NCBI RefSeq assembly: GCF_006716645.1
Contig: NZ_VFPL01000001.1
Coordinates: 372,001-436,000 of the forward strand
Direction of reading: 5' to 3'
Source: Arcticibacter tournemirensis
GTDB lineage: Bacteria; Bacteroidota; Bacteroidia; Sphingobacteriales; Sphingobacteriaceae
Length of the DNA stretch: 64,000 nt
Shown here: positions 45,787 to 54,447 of the stretch, piece after piece
Numbering within the stretch: position 1 is the first letter of the stretch
How the letters are laid out: the number at the start of each line of letters is the position of its first letter
Notes under the pieces: model-generated
What the model saw: only the letters and a program-made list of their open reading frames with translations
Databases searched by the model: none
Told to the model about the DNA's origin: nothing
Made by a program: the position numbers and the translations under genes

Positions 45787-46295
45787 CGGGGTAATCGGTT
45801 TTAATACAAAAGGAATTTAATATCACTTGTTATTAATTTCCGGGAACGCAGGTAAGCGCTTTGTGTAAGTTAAGGTCAATCGTACGGAACTTTAAAGTGT
45901 GTCATGGTTTAACCCATCGGTTATATGTTAATTTTGATTTAATCCTATCCTCCGTTTATTCATTTCTTCTGTGTCAGCACTCATATCAGTTTTAATTCCG
46001 GAGATAAACATCGGTCTATTTAACCACGTACGGTTGATAAAGTTTTTAAAAAAAGATCAGCGTTTAGAATAAGTAAACCGGGCTATAGATGCTGTTTCTG
46101 TAACTTGCATATCAAAACAAGTTTATCTAAGTTTGATATATATAGATTTGAGATAAGATTTGAGGAAATAGATATTTTATATAGCTCCGCGTCATCCTGA
46201 CACTGTGCTTTCGCTTTCCGCTTGATTACTCATATCTCGATTTCGTCTTGATACCTGATACTTTGTATCTTGATTCATTATTAATCAGAAGGAAT
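45787..46295. other. Intergenic region between cphA and cphB, divergent control region
   Basis: About 510 bases without a gene, containing the promoters of both arms of the cyanophycin locus. An interrupted inverted repeat is visible: ATATCAAAAC at 46109-46118 with GTTTGATAT at 46131-46139, followed by a TAGATTTG box at 46141-46148 that fits TAnnTTTG on the + strand. A simple GATAC/GTATC repeat lies near 46250-46270. No convincing promoter for cphA was found. Confidence 0.35.
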
Positions 46296-47201
46296 ATGCT
46301 GCCTAAAGGGAAACTTGTTATTATTGGAGGAGCTGTAGATCTGGGGAGTTCTTTAAGCTATAATGAGAATATCAGCCATCCGCATTATATTAAGTTTTTT
46401 GAGCGCGGGATATTGAAGCGAATGATCACCGAATCGTCGAAGGGAGAGGATTCGGTCGTTGAAGTGATCACCACAGCCTCTAAAATTCCCGAAATTGTCG
46501 GCGCCGAGTATATAAAATCGTTTAATCAGCTCCAGGTTGGTAATGTAAATGTGCTTGATATCCGCTCCAGGGATGTAGCATCGTCGCCAGAGGTTAAGGA
46601 GAGGATAAAAAATGCCGATGTAGTAATGTTTTCGGGAGGCGATCAGCTTCGGCTAAGTGCCATCTTTGGCGGTACTGAATTGCTGAAGATATTAAAAGAA
46701 CGGTATCAGAATGAATCCTTCATCATTGCCGGGACGTCGGCAGGCGCTGCCGCAGCTTCTACCAATATGATTTACCGGGGAAACAGCAGCGAAGCCTTAA
46801 TAAAAGGAGAAGTACAGATCACCGGGGGCCTTGGATTTATTGATGATGTGATCATCGACACCCATTTTGTGCAGCGTGGAAGAATGGGCCGTTTATTCTA
46901 TGCTGTAGCCAGTAATCCTGGAATGCTCGGCATTGGCCTTGGCGAAGATGCCGGCTTGCTGATCAAAGGAAATACAATGGAAGCAATCGGCTCGGGACTA
47001 ACAATTCTGGTTGACGGGCGTTATATAAATGAGACCAGCATTTATGATGTAGAGATAGGATCGCCGGTTTCAATTGATAACCTGAGGGTTCATGTAATGT
47101 CGATTTTCGATAAATATGATCTGCACAGGCACCAGCTGTTTATAAACCAGGCCATACGGGTAGAAGAAGATGTTTACCTTAAGGCCAAAGACAAGGATTG
47201 A
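46296..47201 (+). CDS. cphB: Cyanophycinase
   Basis: A 301-residue serine exopeptidase of family S51 from the ATG at 46296, preceded by AGAAGGA; the TTG at 46248 gives an unlikely extension. Motifs are LVIIGGAVDLG, VVMFSGGDQLRLSA, the nucleophile elbow IIAGTSAGAAA with Ser148, and IDTHFVQRGRMGRL with a His/Arg region, all typical of CphB. It splits cyanophycin into beta-Asp-Arg dipeptides. With no signal peptide it is the intracellular form. It overlaps the next gene (TGATG), so the two are translationally coupled. Confidence 0.95.
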   Translation: MLPKGKLVIIGGAVDLGSSLSYNENISHPHYIKFFERGILKRMITESSKGEDSVVEVITTASKIPEIVGAEYIKSFNQLQVGNVNVLDIRSRDVASSPEVKERIKNADVVMFSGGDQLRLSAIFGGTELLKILKERYQNESFIIAGTSAGAAAASTNMIYRGNSSEALIKGEVQITGGLGFIDDVIIDTHFVQRGRMGRLFYAVASNPGMLGIGLGEDAGLLIKGNTMEAIGSGLTILVDGRYINETSIYDVEIGSPVSIDNLRVHVMSIFDKYDLHRHQLFINQAIRVEEDVYLKAKDKD

Positions 47202-48049
47202 TGAAACCAGCAATTATTATCCATGGAGGTTTTTTTAGTGAGTCTTCTGGTAGTGAGGAAGTGAAAACCGCCAAGCAGGAAGCTCTTAAAGAAATTGTAA
47301 ACAAGGGATATGACTTTTTGCAGCAGCACACAGCCCTTGAGACGGCCGCCTATACGGTTGCATTACTTGAAGAATGCGATCTTTTTAATGCAGGGTTGGG
47401 AGCGCAAATACAGGCCGACGGGAAAATCAGGCTGAGCGCATCCCTAATGGATGGAAAGAGCAGGAAGTTTTCGGGCGTGATTAACATTGAAGAGGTAAAA
47501 AACCCGATCTATGTAGCTGAAAGACTAATGGCGTTTGAAGATAAGGTTTTAAGCGGCCCCGAAGCGCAGCAATTTGCCAGGAAGGAGGGCTTTGGTTATT
47601 TCAACCCGGAAACACAACAGCGGAGGGAGGACTATCTTAAGAAGCTGAACGAGTCGCTGAGAACAGGGACCGTTGGATGTGTCGCTCTGGACAAAGAAGG
47701 CAACCTTGCCGCCGCTACTTCAACCGGAGGCAAGGGTTTTGAGATGCCTGGGAGAGTAAGTGATTCGGCAACCGTTGCAGGCAACTATGCGAATGAAGTT
47801 GCTGCCGTTTCCTGTACCGGAGTGGGCGAAGATATCGTAAACGCCGCTTTAGCTGCCAGTATCGTCACCCGGGTTACAGATGGAATGAGCCTTGAAAACG
47901 CCGTAAACAGATCTTTTAATGAGCTGAAATCTTTCGATGGCTTCGCCGGTGTAATAGGGATCTCTTCAAAAGGCGAGGTATTTCATTATTGTTCACATCC
48001 CTACATGGTTTGGGCTTTAAGTTCCGGACAATCTGAAGTATTTTCTTAG
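47201..48049 (+). CDS. Isoaspartyl peptidase / plant-type L-asparaginase
   Basis: A 282-residue Ntn hydrolase that autocleaves to expose a Thr nucleophile, here Thr157 in GTVGCVALDKEGNLAAATSTGG. Other family text: AIIIHGGFF at the N-terminus, LFNAGLGAQIQADGKI, and a late TGVGEDIV with bound-substrate glycines. These enzymes split isoaspartyl dipeptides, so it should take the beta-Asp-Arg product of cyanophycinase to aspartate and arginine. The start ATG lies inside the stop of cphB. The gene is shorter than many asparaginases (about 310-320) but all core motifs are there. Confidence 0.9.
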   Translation: MKPAIIIHGGFFSESSGSEEVKTAKQEALKEIVNKGYDFLQQHTALETAAYTVALLEECDLFNAGLGAQIQADGKIRLSASLMDGKSRKFSGVINIEEVKNPIYVAERLMAFEDKVLSGPEAQQFARKEGFGYFNPETQQRREDYLKKLNESLRTGTVGCVALDKEGNLAAATSTGGKGFEMPGRVSDSATVAGNYANEVAAVSCTGVGEDIVNAALAASIVTRVTDGMSLENAVNRSFNELKSFDGFAGVIGISSKGEVFHYCSHPYMVWALSSGQSEVFS

Positions 48050-48156
48050 TCATTCAACTTGCTTTGAATGATTACTGAACGGCCGCTATGGGTGTAGTTA
48101 ATACAAGTATATACGGCGTAGAAAAAATAAATGTAACTCAATGTCAGATATATACG

Positions 48157-48164
48157 TATCTTTG
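48157..48164 (+). promoter_or_regulatory. -7 box for the TPR protein gene
   Basis: TATCTTTG fits TAnnTTTG, 30 bases before the start codon. The expected TTG about 19 bases upstream is not clear. Confidence 0.45.
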
Positions 48165-48194
48165 GCTAAGAGTTTATCTGTTGAGTGAAAGAAC

Positions 48195-49274
48195 ATGGGG
48201 GTTAAAAGTTTAGTATGTGCGGCAGCATTCATGCTTGCAGGACTGAATAGTTTTGCAATTTCATCTGATTCATTACTAGTAAAAAATAAGCCGGAAAGGG
48301 TAAAAATAGGTCCATCTAATTTCGATGCTACGCCTGTTGATTCTGCCCTGCTGAGAAAACTCCTTGTGAAGGAACGTCTTCAAAAAAAGGATAAGGAAAC
48401 ACAGGAGCTGATCAAATACCAAAATACACTTCTTCTAAGGAACTTACTGAACGAGACGGAGACTTCCGAGGTTCCTAACGAGCGCATTTTAAGCACCCTT
48501 GACCTGGTTCTTGAAGAGTACCGCCGTACGGGCGATATCAAAAGCGAGTCGCTTATCCTGAATACTCTTGCTGTGTATTACGGAAAAAAAGGTGAATCTG
48601 ATAAAGCAATACAGTACTTTAAAGAGGCGCTAATTCTGAAAGAACGCCTCAATGACAAGCCGGGAATGATAAAGATTGCTGAAAATATGGCAGCGATCTA
48701 CCAGATTGCAGGGAAGTATGACAAGGCAGCCATTCAGAATGAATATTATATTCAGCTTAGTCTTGCGCAAAAGAAAACAGCGCAGGCCGCCGAAGGGTAT
48801 CTGAGCCTGGCCGAAAACAAGCTGTTGCAGAATAAGTACACTGAATCGGAATATTGCATACTTAAAAAAGCACTCCCAATGTTTACGCGGACGGGTAATA
48901 AGGCGGGCCGGCTGAAATCGTTTGAAAGTTTGGCGCGAATCTATTATACGCAGAACAGGCTTTCGGAGGCTAAGTGGTTCTATATACAAGCTCAAACCCT
49001 AGCCACAAAACTCAATAACAAAGAGGCGATGCTATCCAGTTTAATTCATTTAGCTCAGATAAAGAGCGCCTTGGGAGAACATGAAATGGCCCTGAATGAT
49101 TATCGTGAAGCAGAACTGCTCGCCCTTAGAAATAACTTTCCCGTTAAACTCGTTCAGATAAAAGCTGAGATCGGTGAGGTTTATAGCCAGATGGGAAATT
49201 ATCTTGCTGCCGGTTCGGCACTGGATGAATACTCGAAATTACGTGAAGATTTATTGAAGAGCGTTACCCTGTAG
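48195..49274 (+). CDS. Exported TPR-repeat protein
   Basis: A 359-residue protein with a signal peptide (cleavage near SFAIS) and at least four to five TPR units from residue 130 on (for example LNTLAVYYGKKGESDKAIQY, MAAIYQIAGKYDKAA, SLARIYYTQNRLSEAKWF, LIHLAQIKSALGEHEMAL). There is no histidine kinase or DNA-binding domain at the C-terminus, unlike many Bacteroidetes TPR sensors that start similarly. Function is unknown; TPR arrays usually mediate protein contacts in the periplasm. It has its own promoter-like box and a terminator 84 bases downstream, so it is a single-gene unit. Confidence 0.75.
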   Translation: MGVKSLVCAAAFMLAGLNSFAISSDSLLVKNKPERVKIGPSNFDATPVDSALLRKLLVKERLQKKDKETQELIKYQNTLLLRNLLNETETSEVPNERILSTLDLVLEEYRRTGDIKSESLILNTLAVYYGKKGESDKAIQYFKEALILKERLNDKPGMIKIAENMAAIYQIAGKYDKAAIQNEYYIQLSLAQKKTAQAAEGYLSLAENKLLQNKYTESEYCILKKALPMFTRTGNKAGRLKSFESLARIYYTQNRLSEAKWFYIQAQTLATKLNNKEAMLSSLIHLAQIKSALGEHEMALNDYREAELLALRNNFPVKLVQIKAEIGEVYSQMGNYLAAGSALDEYSKLREDLLKSVTL

Positions 49275-49335
49275 CGCTGGTTACAACTTATCAATAATAT
49301 TGTAAAATTTATATCTTAAAAGTAACAATTTATAC

Positions 49336-49343
49336 TAATTTTG
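49336..49343 (+). promoter_or_regulatory. -7-like box before the prc gene
   Basis: TAATTTTG fits TAnnTTTG, but a strong terminator hairpin starts only 15 bases downstream, so any transcript from here would stop at once unless read-through occurs. Confidence 0.3.
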
Positions 49344-49357
49344 GTCTGAAGAAGTTA

Positions 49358-49390
49358 AAGAGGCAGTACAAAAACTGCCTCTTTTCTTTT
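49358..49390 (+). terminator. Rho-independent terminator after the TPR gene
   Basis: AAGAGGCAG, an eight-base loop (TACAAAAA), CTGCCTCTT, then TTCTTTT. A nine-pair stem with a T-rich tail between the TPR gene and prc. Confidence 0.8.
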
Positions 49391-49437
49391 ATACCGGAAA
49401 AACTGGTATAGAATTAGTAGAAGAGAGAGATACGAAA

Positions 49438-51588
49438 ATGGATTTTAAATCTTTTAAAGAAATGCTGAAAAAAATATTCCTGGCTTTGTTTATGGTGGCA
49501 GTAATCGCTTGCAAGGCTAAATCAAGGGTGGATACCGCCGTAGACAGCACGCATAATTTGAAGCCGGAAGCTCAGCAGAACCTTGTTGCCAGCGAATTGG
49601 TTAAGATCATTGAAAGTGCCAACTTCAAAAAAGTGAAGCTTAATGATTCTATTTCTTCAGTCATATTCGACAGGTATCTGAAACAGCTGGATGAGGGACA
49701 CAACTATCTCCTTGCGAGCGATGTAAAGGAATTCGAAGAATACAGGTACTCCCTGGATGACGATTTGCGTGAGGGCGATCTGAGCGCGATGTTCAGGATG
49801 TTTAATGTGCTTCAAAAGCGTTATGAAGAAAGACTTCGTTATTCTCTTGCACAGGTAAATAAACCTTTTGACTTCACTAAAAACGAAACTTACACCTATA
49901 ACCGCGAAAAACTTCCATGGTTTAAGTCGTCACAAGAGGCAGATGAAGTATGGACAAAGCGCGTGAAATACGATTTGCTTAACCTCAGGCTTTCCGGAAC
50001 GGACGCGGCCAAGAATGCCGGACTCTTAAAACAGCGGTATGAAAATCTCCTTTCCCAGACCAAAAAATTGAATAATCAGGACGCATTCCAGGTAATGATG
50101 GATGCTTTCACCGAATCAATAGATCCACACACCAATTATTTCAATCCGGAGAATGCGCAAAGATTTAATGAAGAGATGGCGCGCACTTTTGAAGGAATAG
50201 GCGCGAGCTTGCAGCTTGAAAATGAAGTAGTGAAAATAGCAGGAGTTATCCCGGGTGGTCCTGCCTTCAAATCGAAGAAGATAAACGTGAACGATAAGAT
50301 TATCGCAGTTGCACAGGGAGCGGATGGAGAGTTCGTGGATGTTAGAGGATGGCGGCTTGATAACACTGTTCAGAAAATTAAGGGGCCGCGCGGTACCGTC
50401 GTACGGCTGAAGATTATTCCTGCCGGGCAGGAACTGTCGGCTCAGCCTAAAATCGTTTCCCTGGTGCGTGAGAAAGTAGTTCTCGAGGACCAGTCGGCCA
50501 AAAAGAAGATTAAAACGGTTACCTCTGGTGGAAAAACGTACAAAATAGGCATCATTGAAGTGCCTGCGTTTTACATGGACTTTAAAGCGTATCAGGCAGG
50601 CGATCCTAATTACAAAAGCACAACGAGAGACGTAAAGCTCATTATTGATACGTTAAAAAGAGCCCAGGTAGATGGAATTGTGATGGACCTTCGTACGAAT
50701 GGAGGCGGTTCATTAATGGAAGCTATAGAACTGACCGGGCTTTTCATCAAGACGGGACCAGTGGTACAGGTTCGTGACCCACGCCGTACAGAGATTAATG
50801 CTGACGACGATCCTTCTATAATATGGACCGGACCGCTTGGCGTGATGGTCGACCGCTTTAGCGCCTCGGCCTCTGAGATATTTGCTGCTGCCATTCAGGA
50901 CTATAACCGCGGAGTGATTATGGGTACCCAGACCTATGGAAAAGGTACCGTACAGTCGGCTCTCGATCTTTCAAGATTTATAAGCACGGTAGATGAACTG
51001 TTAAACAAATTTAAGGGCTCTGATAAAGAAGGAACCTCTGCTACTGCAGGCCCCAAATACGGTCAGATCAATCTTACCATGGCTAAATTTTACAGGATCA
51101 ATGGAAGCAGCACACAGCATAAAGGAGTTATTCCTGATATTCAGTTTCCAATGATCTTCCCGGCTGATAAATATGGTGAAAGCTCTGAGCCTTCAGCCCT
51201 GCCCTTTGATTCGATAAAGCCTAGCAAATATGCGCCTGTTGCTAATCTCCAGCCGATTAAACCGATGCTGGTTAAACAACATGAGGAACGGATGAAAGCG
51301 TCGCCGGATTACAAATATTTATTGGAAGATATAGAGCAGTTTAAGAAGCGTGAGTCCGAAGCCTCTGTTACCCTAAACGAAGCACAGCTTAAAAAGGAAC
51401 GCGAAGAGCAGGAGGCTAAAACCTTAGCCCGCGACAACAAACGACGTGCTTTGCAGGGACTGCCTCCGCTGAAAAAGGGCGAAGTGAAGCCGAAAGAAGA
51501 AAATGACTTCGTGCAGGACGAGAGCCTGAAAATTATGGCCGATTTTATCCGGTTTAACAAGGCCGGGCAGTTTACAATGGTGTATTAG
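49438..51588 (+). CDS. prc: Tail-specific carboxy-terminal protease (Prc type)
   Basis: A 716-residue S41 protease of the long Prc class. It has a lipoprotein signal (lipobox VIAC, Cys24, counted from the ATG at 49438), an N-terminal helical Prc domain (LLASDVKEFEEYRYSLDDDL), a PDZ domain (about 255-330: EGIGASLQLENEVVKIAGVI), the S41 core with FSASASEIFAAAIQDYNRG (Ser475-Ser479 motif) and the general-base Lys502 in YGKGTVQ, and a C-terminal DUF3340-like helical tail. It trims or degrades periplasmic proteins from the C-terminus. It is monocistronic between two terminators. Confidence 0.92.
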   Translation: MDFKSFKEMLKKIFLALFMVAVIACKAKSRVDTAVDSTHNLKPEAQQNLVASELVKIIESANFKKVKLNDSISSVIFDRYLKQLDEGHNYLLASDVKEFEEYRYSLDDDLREGDLSAMFRMFNVLQKRYEERLRYSLAQVNKPFDFTKNETYTYNREKLPWFKSSQEADEVWTKRVKYDLLNLRLSGTDAAKNAGLLKQRYENLLSQTKKLNNQDAFQVMMDAFTESIDPHTNYFNPENAQRFNEEMARTFEGIGASLQLENEVVKIAGVIPGGPAFKSKKINVNDKIIAVAQGADGEFVDVRGWRLDNTVQKIKGPRGTVVRLKIIPAGQELSAQPKIVSLVREKVVLEDQSAKKKIKTVTSGGKTYKIGIIEVPAFYMDFKAYQAGDPNYKSTTRDVKLIIDTLKRAQVDGIVMDLRTNGGGSLMEAIELTGLFIKTGPVVQVRDPRRTEINADDDPSIIWTGPLGVMVDRFSASASEIFAAAIQDYNRGVIMGTQTYGKGTVQSALDLSRFISTVDELLNKFKGSDKEGTSATAGPKYGQINLTMAKFYRINGSSTQHKGVIPDIQFPMIFPADKYGESSEPSALPFDSIKPSKYAPVANLQPIKPMLVKQHEERMKASPDYKYLLEDIEQFKKRESEASVTLNEAQLKKEREEQEAKTLARDNKRRALQGLPPLKKGEVKPKEENDFVQDESLKIMADFIRFNKAGQFTMVY

Positions 51589-51691
51589 TGTTATTTATAT
51601 GTAATAAGTCGTAAGTTTTAACAGAAAACAATAAGTGGTTTTACCTTTAACATAACACTAGGTTATCAAATAATAAGTATAATTTTTTAAG

Positions 51692-51716
51692 AAGCCGGTT
51701 TACGCCGGCTTTTTTC
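51692..51716 (+). terminator. Rho-independent terminator after prc
   Basis: AAGCCGG, six bases, CCGGCTT followed by T residues. Clear hairpin with T tail between prc and the exonuclease gene. Confidence 0.8.
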
Positions 51717-51755
51717 GTTTATCAAACTATCTGTTTATATTAAGGTTTCCTTGAT

Positions 51756-52820
51756 ATGGCCACGCAACTGCTTCAGTTTAATGATAAAGGTATCTATTGC
51801 TCCGCCGGCGATTTTTATATAGATCCATGGAAGCCTGTAGAATATGCCGTCATCACACATGCTCACTCAGATCATGCGCGTTGGGGGAGTAAGTTTTATC
51901 TCGCTCATCGTCTTGCACGTGGCGTTTTAAAATATCGTTTAGGCGAAATACAGCTTGAGACAGCAGAATACGATCAACCGATATTTCGAAACGGCGTTAA
52001 AATATCGTTTCATCCTGCCGGCCATATTATTGGCTCGGCACAGGTACGGGTAGAATATAAAGGAGAAGTATGGGTGGTTTCGGGTGATTATAAAACCGAG
52101 GACGACGGGATATCTACACCGTTTGAACCTGTAAGGTGTCATACGTTTATATCCGAATGCACCTTTGGTATGCCGGTGTATAAATGGCCGGCCCAACAAC
52201 AGGTACACGATGATATTAATCAGTGGTGGAGGCGGAATGCAGAGGACGGAAAAATCACTTTTATCACCGGCTATTCTTTAGGAAAGGCACAGCGCATACT
52301 ACAGCAACTGGACCAGTCGATCGGAAGAGTTTTTTTGCATGGAGTGATTGCAAATACCAACCGCGCCCTTGAAAGCGATGGTGTCAATCTGCCGGCGGCA
52401 GCGTGGTTAAGCCCTGACGTTAGTATAGCGGATGCCCGGGGAGGCATTATAATTTGTCCGCCCTCCGCTATCGGTACCCCCTGGATGAGAAAGTTCCATC
52501 CCTATTCATTTGGATATTGTTCGGGCTGGATGGCCTTGCGTGGAGCAAAGAGGCGAATGGCCGCCGACAGGGGATTTGTCCTTTCGGACCATGCCGACTG
52601 GCAGGGTTTGATTAGCGCTATTGATGCCACCCAATGCGAGTGTGTTTGTCTCACTCACGGCTATACTGCTTCTTTTGCGCGCTATCTTCGCGAGCGGGGC
52701 TATAATGCTCATGAGGCTCATACCTATTACGGCGCAGAAGAGGAAACGGCAGAGCTGGCCGATAACGCCGCTCCCGCTGGTCCGCAGTCAATGCCGGGAG
52801 AGAAAGGGGGGATGTTATGA
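51756..52820 (+). CDS. Ligase-associated MBL-fold DNA exonuclease
   Basis: A 354-residue metallo-beta-lactamase-fold nuclease. The metal-binding motif is THAHSDHARWG (His35, His37, Asp39, His40), with later GHIIGSAQV, SGDYKTEDDG and VLSDHADWQGL as in Artemis/SNM1/CPSF-like enzymes. It belongs to the family always found beside the ATP-dependent ligase and DEXH helicase in Bacteroidetes and Proteobacteria, thought to process DNA ends in damage repair. It overlaps the ligase gene by four bases (ATGA), so they are co-translated. The C-terminal 20 residues are variable and Ala/Gly-rich. Confidence 0.92.
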   Translation: MATQLLQFNDKGIYCSAGDFYIDPWKPVEYAVITHAHSDHARWGSKFYLAHRLARGVLKYRLGEIQLETAEYDQPIFRNGVKISFHPAGHIIGSAQVRVEYKGEVWVVSGDYKTEDDGISTPFEPVRCHTFISECTFGMPVYKWPAQQQVHDDINQWWRRNAEDGKITFITGYSLGKAQRILQQLDQSIGRVFLHGVIANTNRALESDGVNLPAAAWLSPDVSIADARGGIIICPPSAIGTPWMRKFHPYSFGYCSGWMALRGAKRRMAADRGFVLSDHADWQGLISAIDATQCECVCLTHGYTASFARYLRERGYNAHEAHTYYGAEEETAELADNAAPAGPQSMPGEKGGML

Positions 52821-54433
52821 AAGACTTCGCACAGCTTTTTTCGTCGCTCGACGAAACCAATAAAACGAATGAAAAGATTAATATCCTGAAAGAGTATTTT
52901 ATTTCTGTTCCCGATGCCGATAAGATCCAGACGCTGGCTTTGTTTACAGGCCGGAAGCCGAGGCGGCAGATAAACTCCACGCTGGTAAAACTCTGGGCGA
53001 TGGAGATGGCGGATATCCCGCAATGGTTGTTTGAAGAAAGCTATCAGGTAGTGGGCGATCTTGGCGAAACCATTGCTCTTCTACTTCCGGAGAACGAGGG
53101 GACGCAGGACCGATCGCTGGCAGAATGGATTGCTGAAATAAATGGACTCGGTCCTCTTACCGACGAGGAACGAAAAAACTGGCTCAAGGCTTCGTGGAAT
53201 ATGATGGATCAGCAGGAGCGATTTGTTTTCAACAAAATACTGACTGGCAGCTTCCGCGTTGGCGTTTCACAAAATCTCATTATTAAGGCGCTTTCGGAGA
53301 TCTCTGGACTTGAGCCGGCAACCCTTACCCATCGGATTATGGGCAACTGGGATCCTCTTACTTTTAGCTTCTACGACTTGCTGCAGAAAGAAGATGCGTC
53401 CGACGATGTCTCCCGGCCTTACCCTTTTTGCCTGGCCTACGCCATTCAGGAAACATCCGATCAGACTAAGACAGCCGAAGAAATGGAAGCTGCTCTTGGA
53501 GTGCCCGATCAGTGGCAGGCTGAATGGAAGTGGGACGGCATAAGAGCTCAGGCGATCCACCGGGCCGGGAAAATATTCATCTGGACGCGAGGAGAGGAAC
53601 TGGCGACAGACAAATTCCCCGAACTGCATGCATTTTTATCCGGCCTGCCTGAAGGTACTGTTCTGGATGGTGAAGCTATTTGCTTTGCCGATGGCAAACC
53701 TTTGCCCTTTAACGTTCTTCAAACGCGCATTGGAAGAAAGAACCTCAGTAAAAAAGTTCTTGAAGCAAGTCCGATGGCCTTTATAGCTTATGACTGCCTC
53801 GAATTGGCAGGTGATGATATCCGCTCAATGCCCTTAAGGCACCGCAGGTCGGTGCTTGAAATGCTCCACGTCAAAAGTGAGTTTAAAGATGTTTTCAGGC
53901 TTTCCCCTGTTGTCCCGTTTGACAGCTGGCAGCAACTTTACGACTTACGTTTGCGGGCAAGGGAACATCAGGCAGAGGGGTTTATGCTGAAGAAAAAGGA
54001 GTCTGTATATCAAACCGGCCGAAAACGTGGCGACTGGTGGAAATGGAAGGTAGATCCTTTGTCGGTCGATGCGGTGATGATCTATGCTCAAAAAGGCCAT
54101 GGCCGCCGGGCGGATCTGTATACCGACTATACCTTTGCCGTGTGGGATGGTGATAAGCTCGTCCCTTTTGCCAAAGCATATTCGGGGCTAACAGACCAGG
54201 AGATCAGGCAGGTTGATAACTTCGTGAAACGCAATACCCTTGAAAAGTTCGGACCCGTGAGGACGGTGACTCCTTCGCTGGTTTTTGAAATAGGATTTGA
54301 AGGAATAAATAAGTCAACCCGGCATAAATCAGGCGTAGCCCTGCGTTTTCCCAGGATCCTCAGGTGGCGCCGTGACAAGAAGATAGAAGACGCCGATAAT
54401 TTGGATACGTTGAAGGCATTGCTTGTGCAGTAA
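52817..54433 (+). CDS. ATP-dependent DNA ligase (ligase-associated repair set)
   Basis: A 538-residue ligase. It has an N-terminal helical DNA-binding domain (about 1-200: WMAEIN-type helices ending in RIMGNWDPLTFSFYDLL), the nucleotidyltransferase domain with adenylation Lys238 in AEWKWDGIRAQ, motif III FIWTRGEELATDKFPEL, motif IIIa AFIAYDCLEL, motif IV EGFMLKKKES and motif V WWKWKVDPL, then the OB domain (VMIYAQKGHGRRADLYTDY). It seals nicks using ATP, in addition to the NAD-dependent LigA expected elsewhere. It sits between the exonuclease and helicase genes, with 14 bases before the helicase. Confidence 0.95.
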   Translation: MKDFAQLFSSLDETNKTNEKINILKEYFISVPDADKIQTLALFTGRKPRRQINSTLVKLWAMEMADIPQWLFEESYQVVGDLGETIALLLPENEGTQDRSLAEWIAEINGLGPLTDEERKNWLKASWNMMDQQERFVFNKILTGSFRVGVSQNLIIKALSEISGLEPATLTHRIMGNWDPLTFSFYDLLQKEDASDDVSRPYPFCLAYAIQETSDQTKTAEEMEAALGVPDQWQAEWKWDGIRAQAIHRAGKIFIWTRGEELATDKFPELHAFLSGLPEGTVLDGEAICFADGKPLPFNVLQTRIGRKNLSKKVLEASPMAFIAYDCLELAGDDIRSMPLRHRRSVLEMLHVKSEFKDVFRLSPVVPFDSWQQLYDLRLRAREHQAEGFMLKKKESVYQTGRKRGDWWKWKVDPLSVDAVMIYAQKGHGRRADLYTDYTFAVWDGDKLVPFAKAYSGLTDQEIRQVDNFVKRNTLEKFGPVRTVTPSLVFEIGFEGINKSTRHKSGVALRFPRILRWRRDKKIEDADNLDTLKALLVQ

Positions 54434-54447
54434 AGTATATTTGTTTT

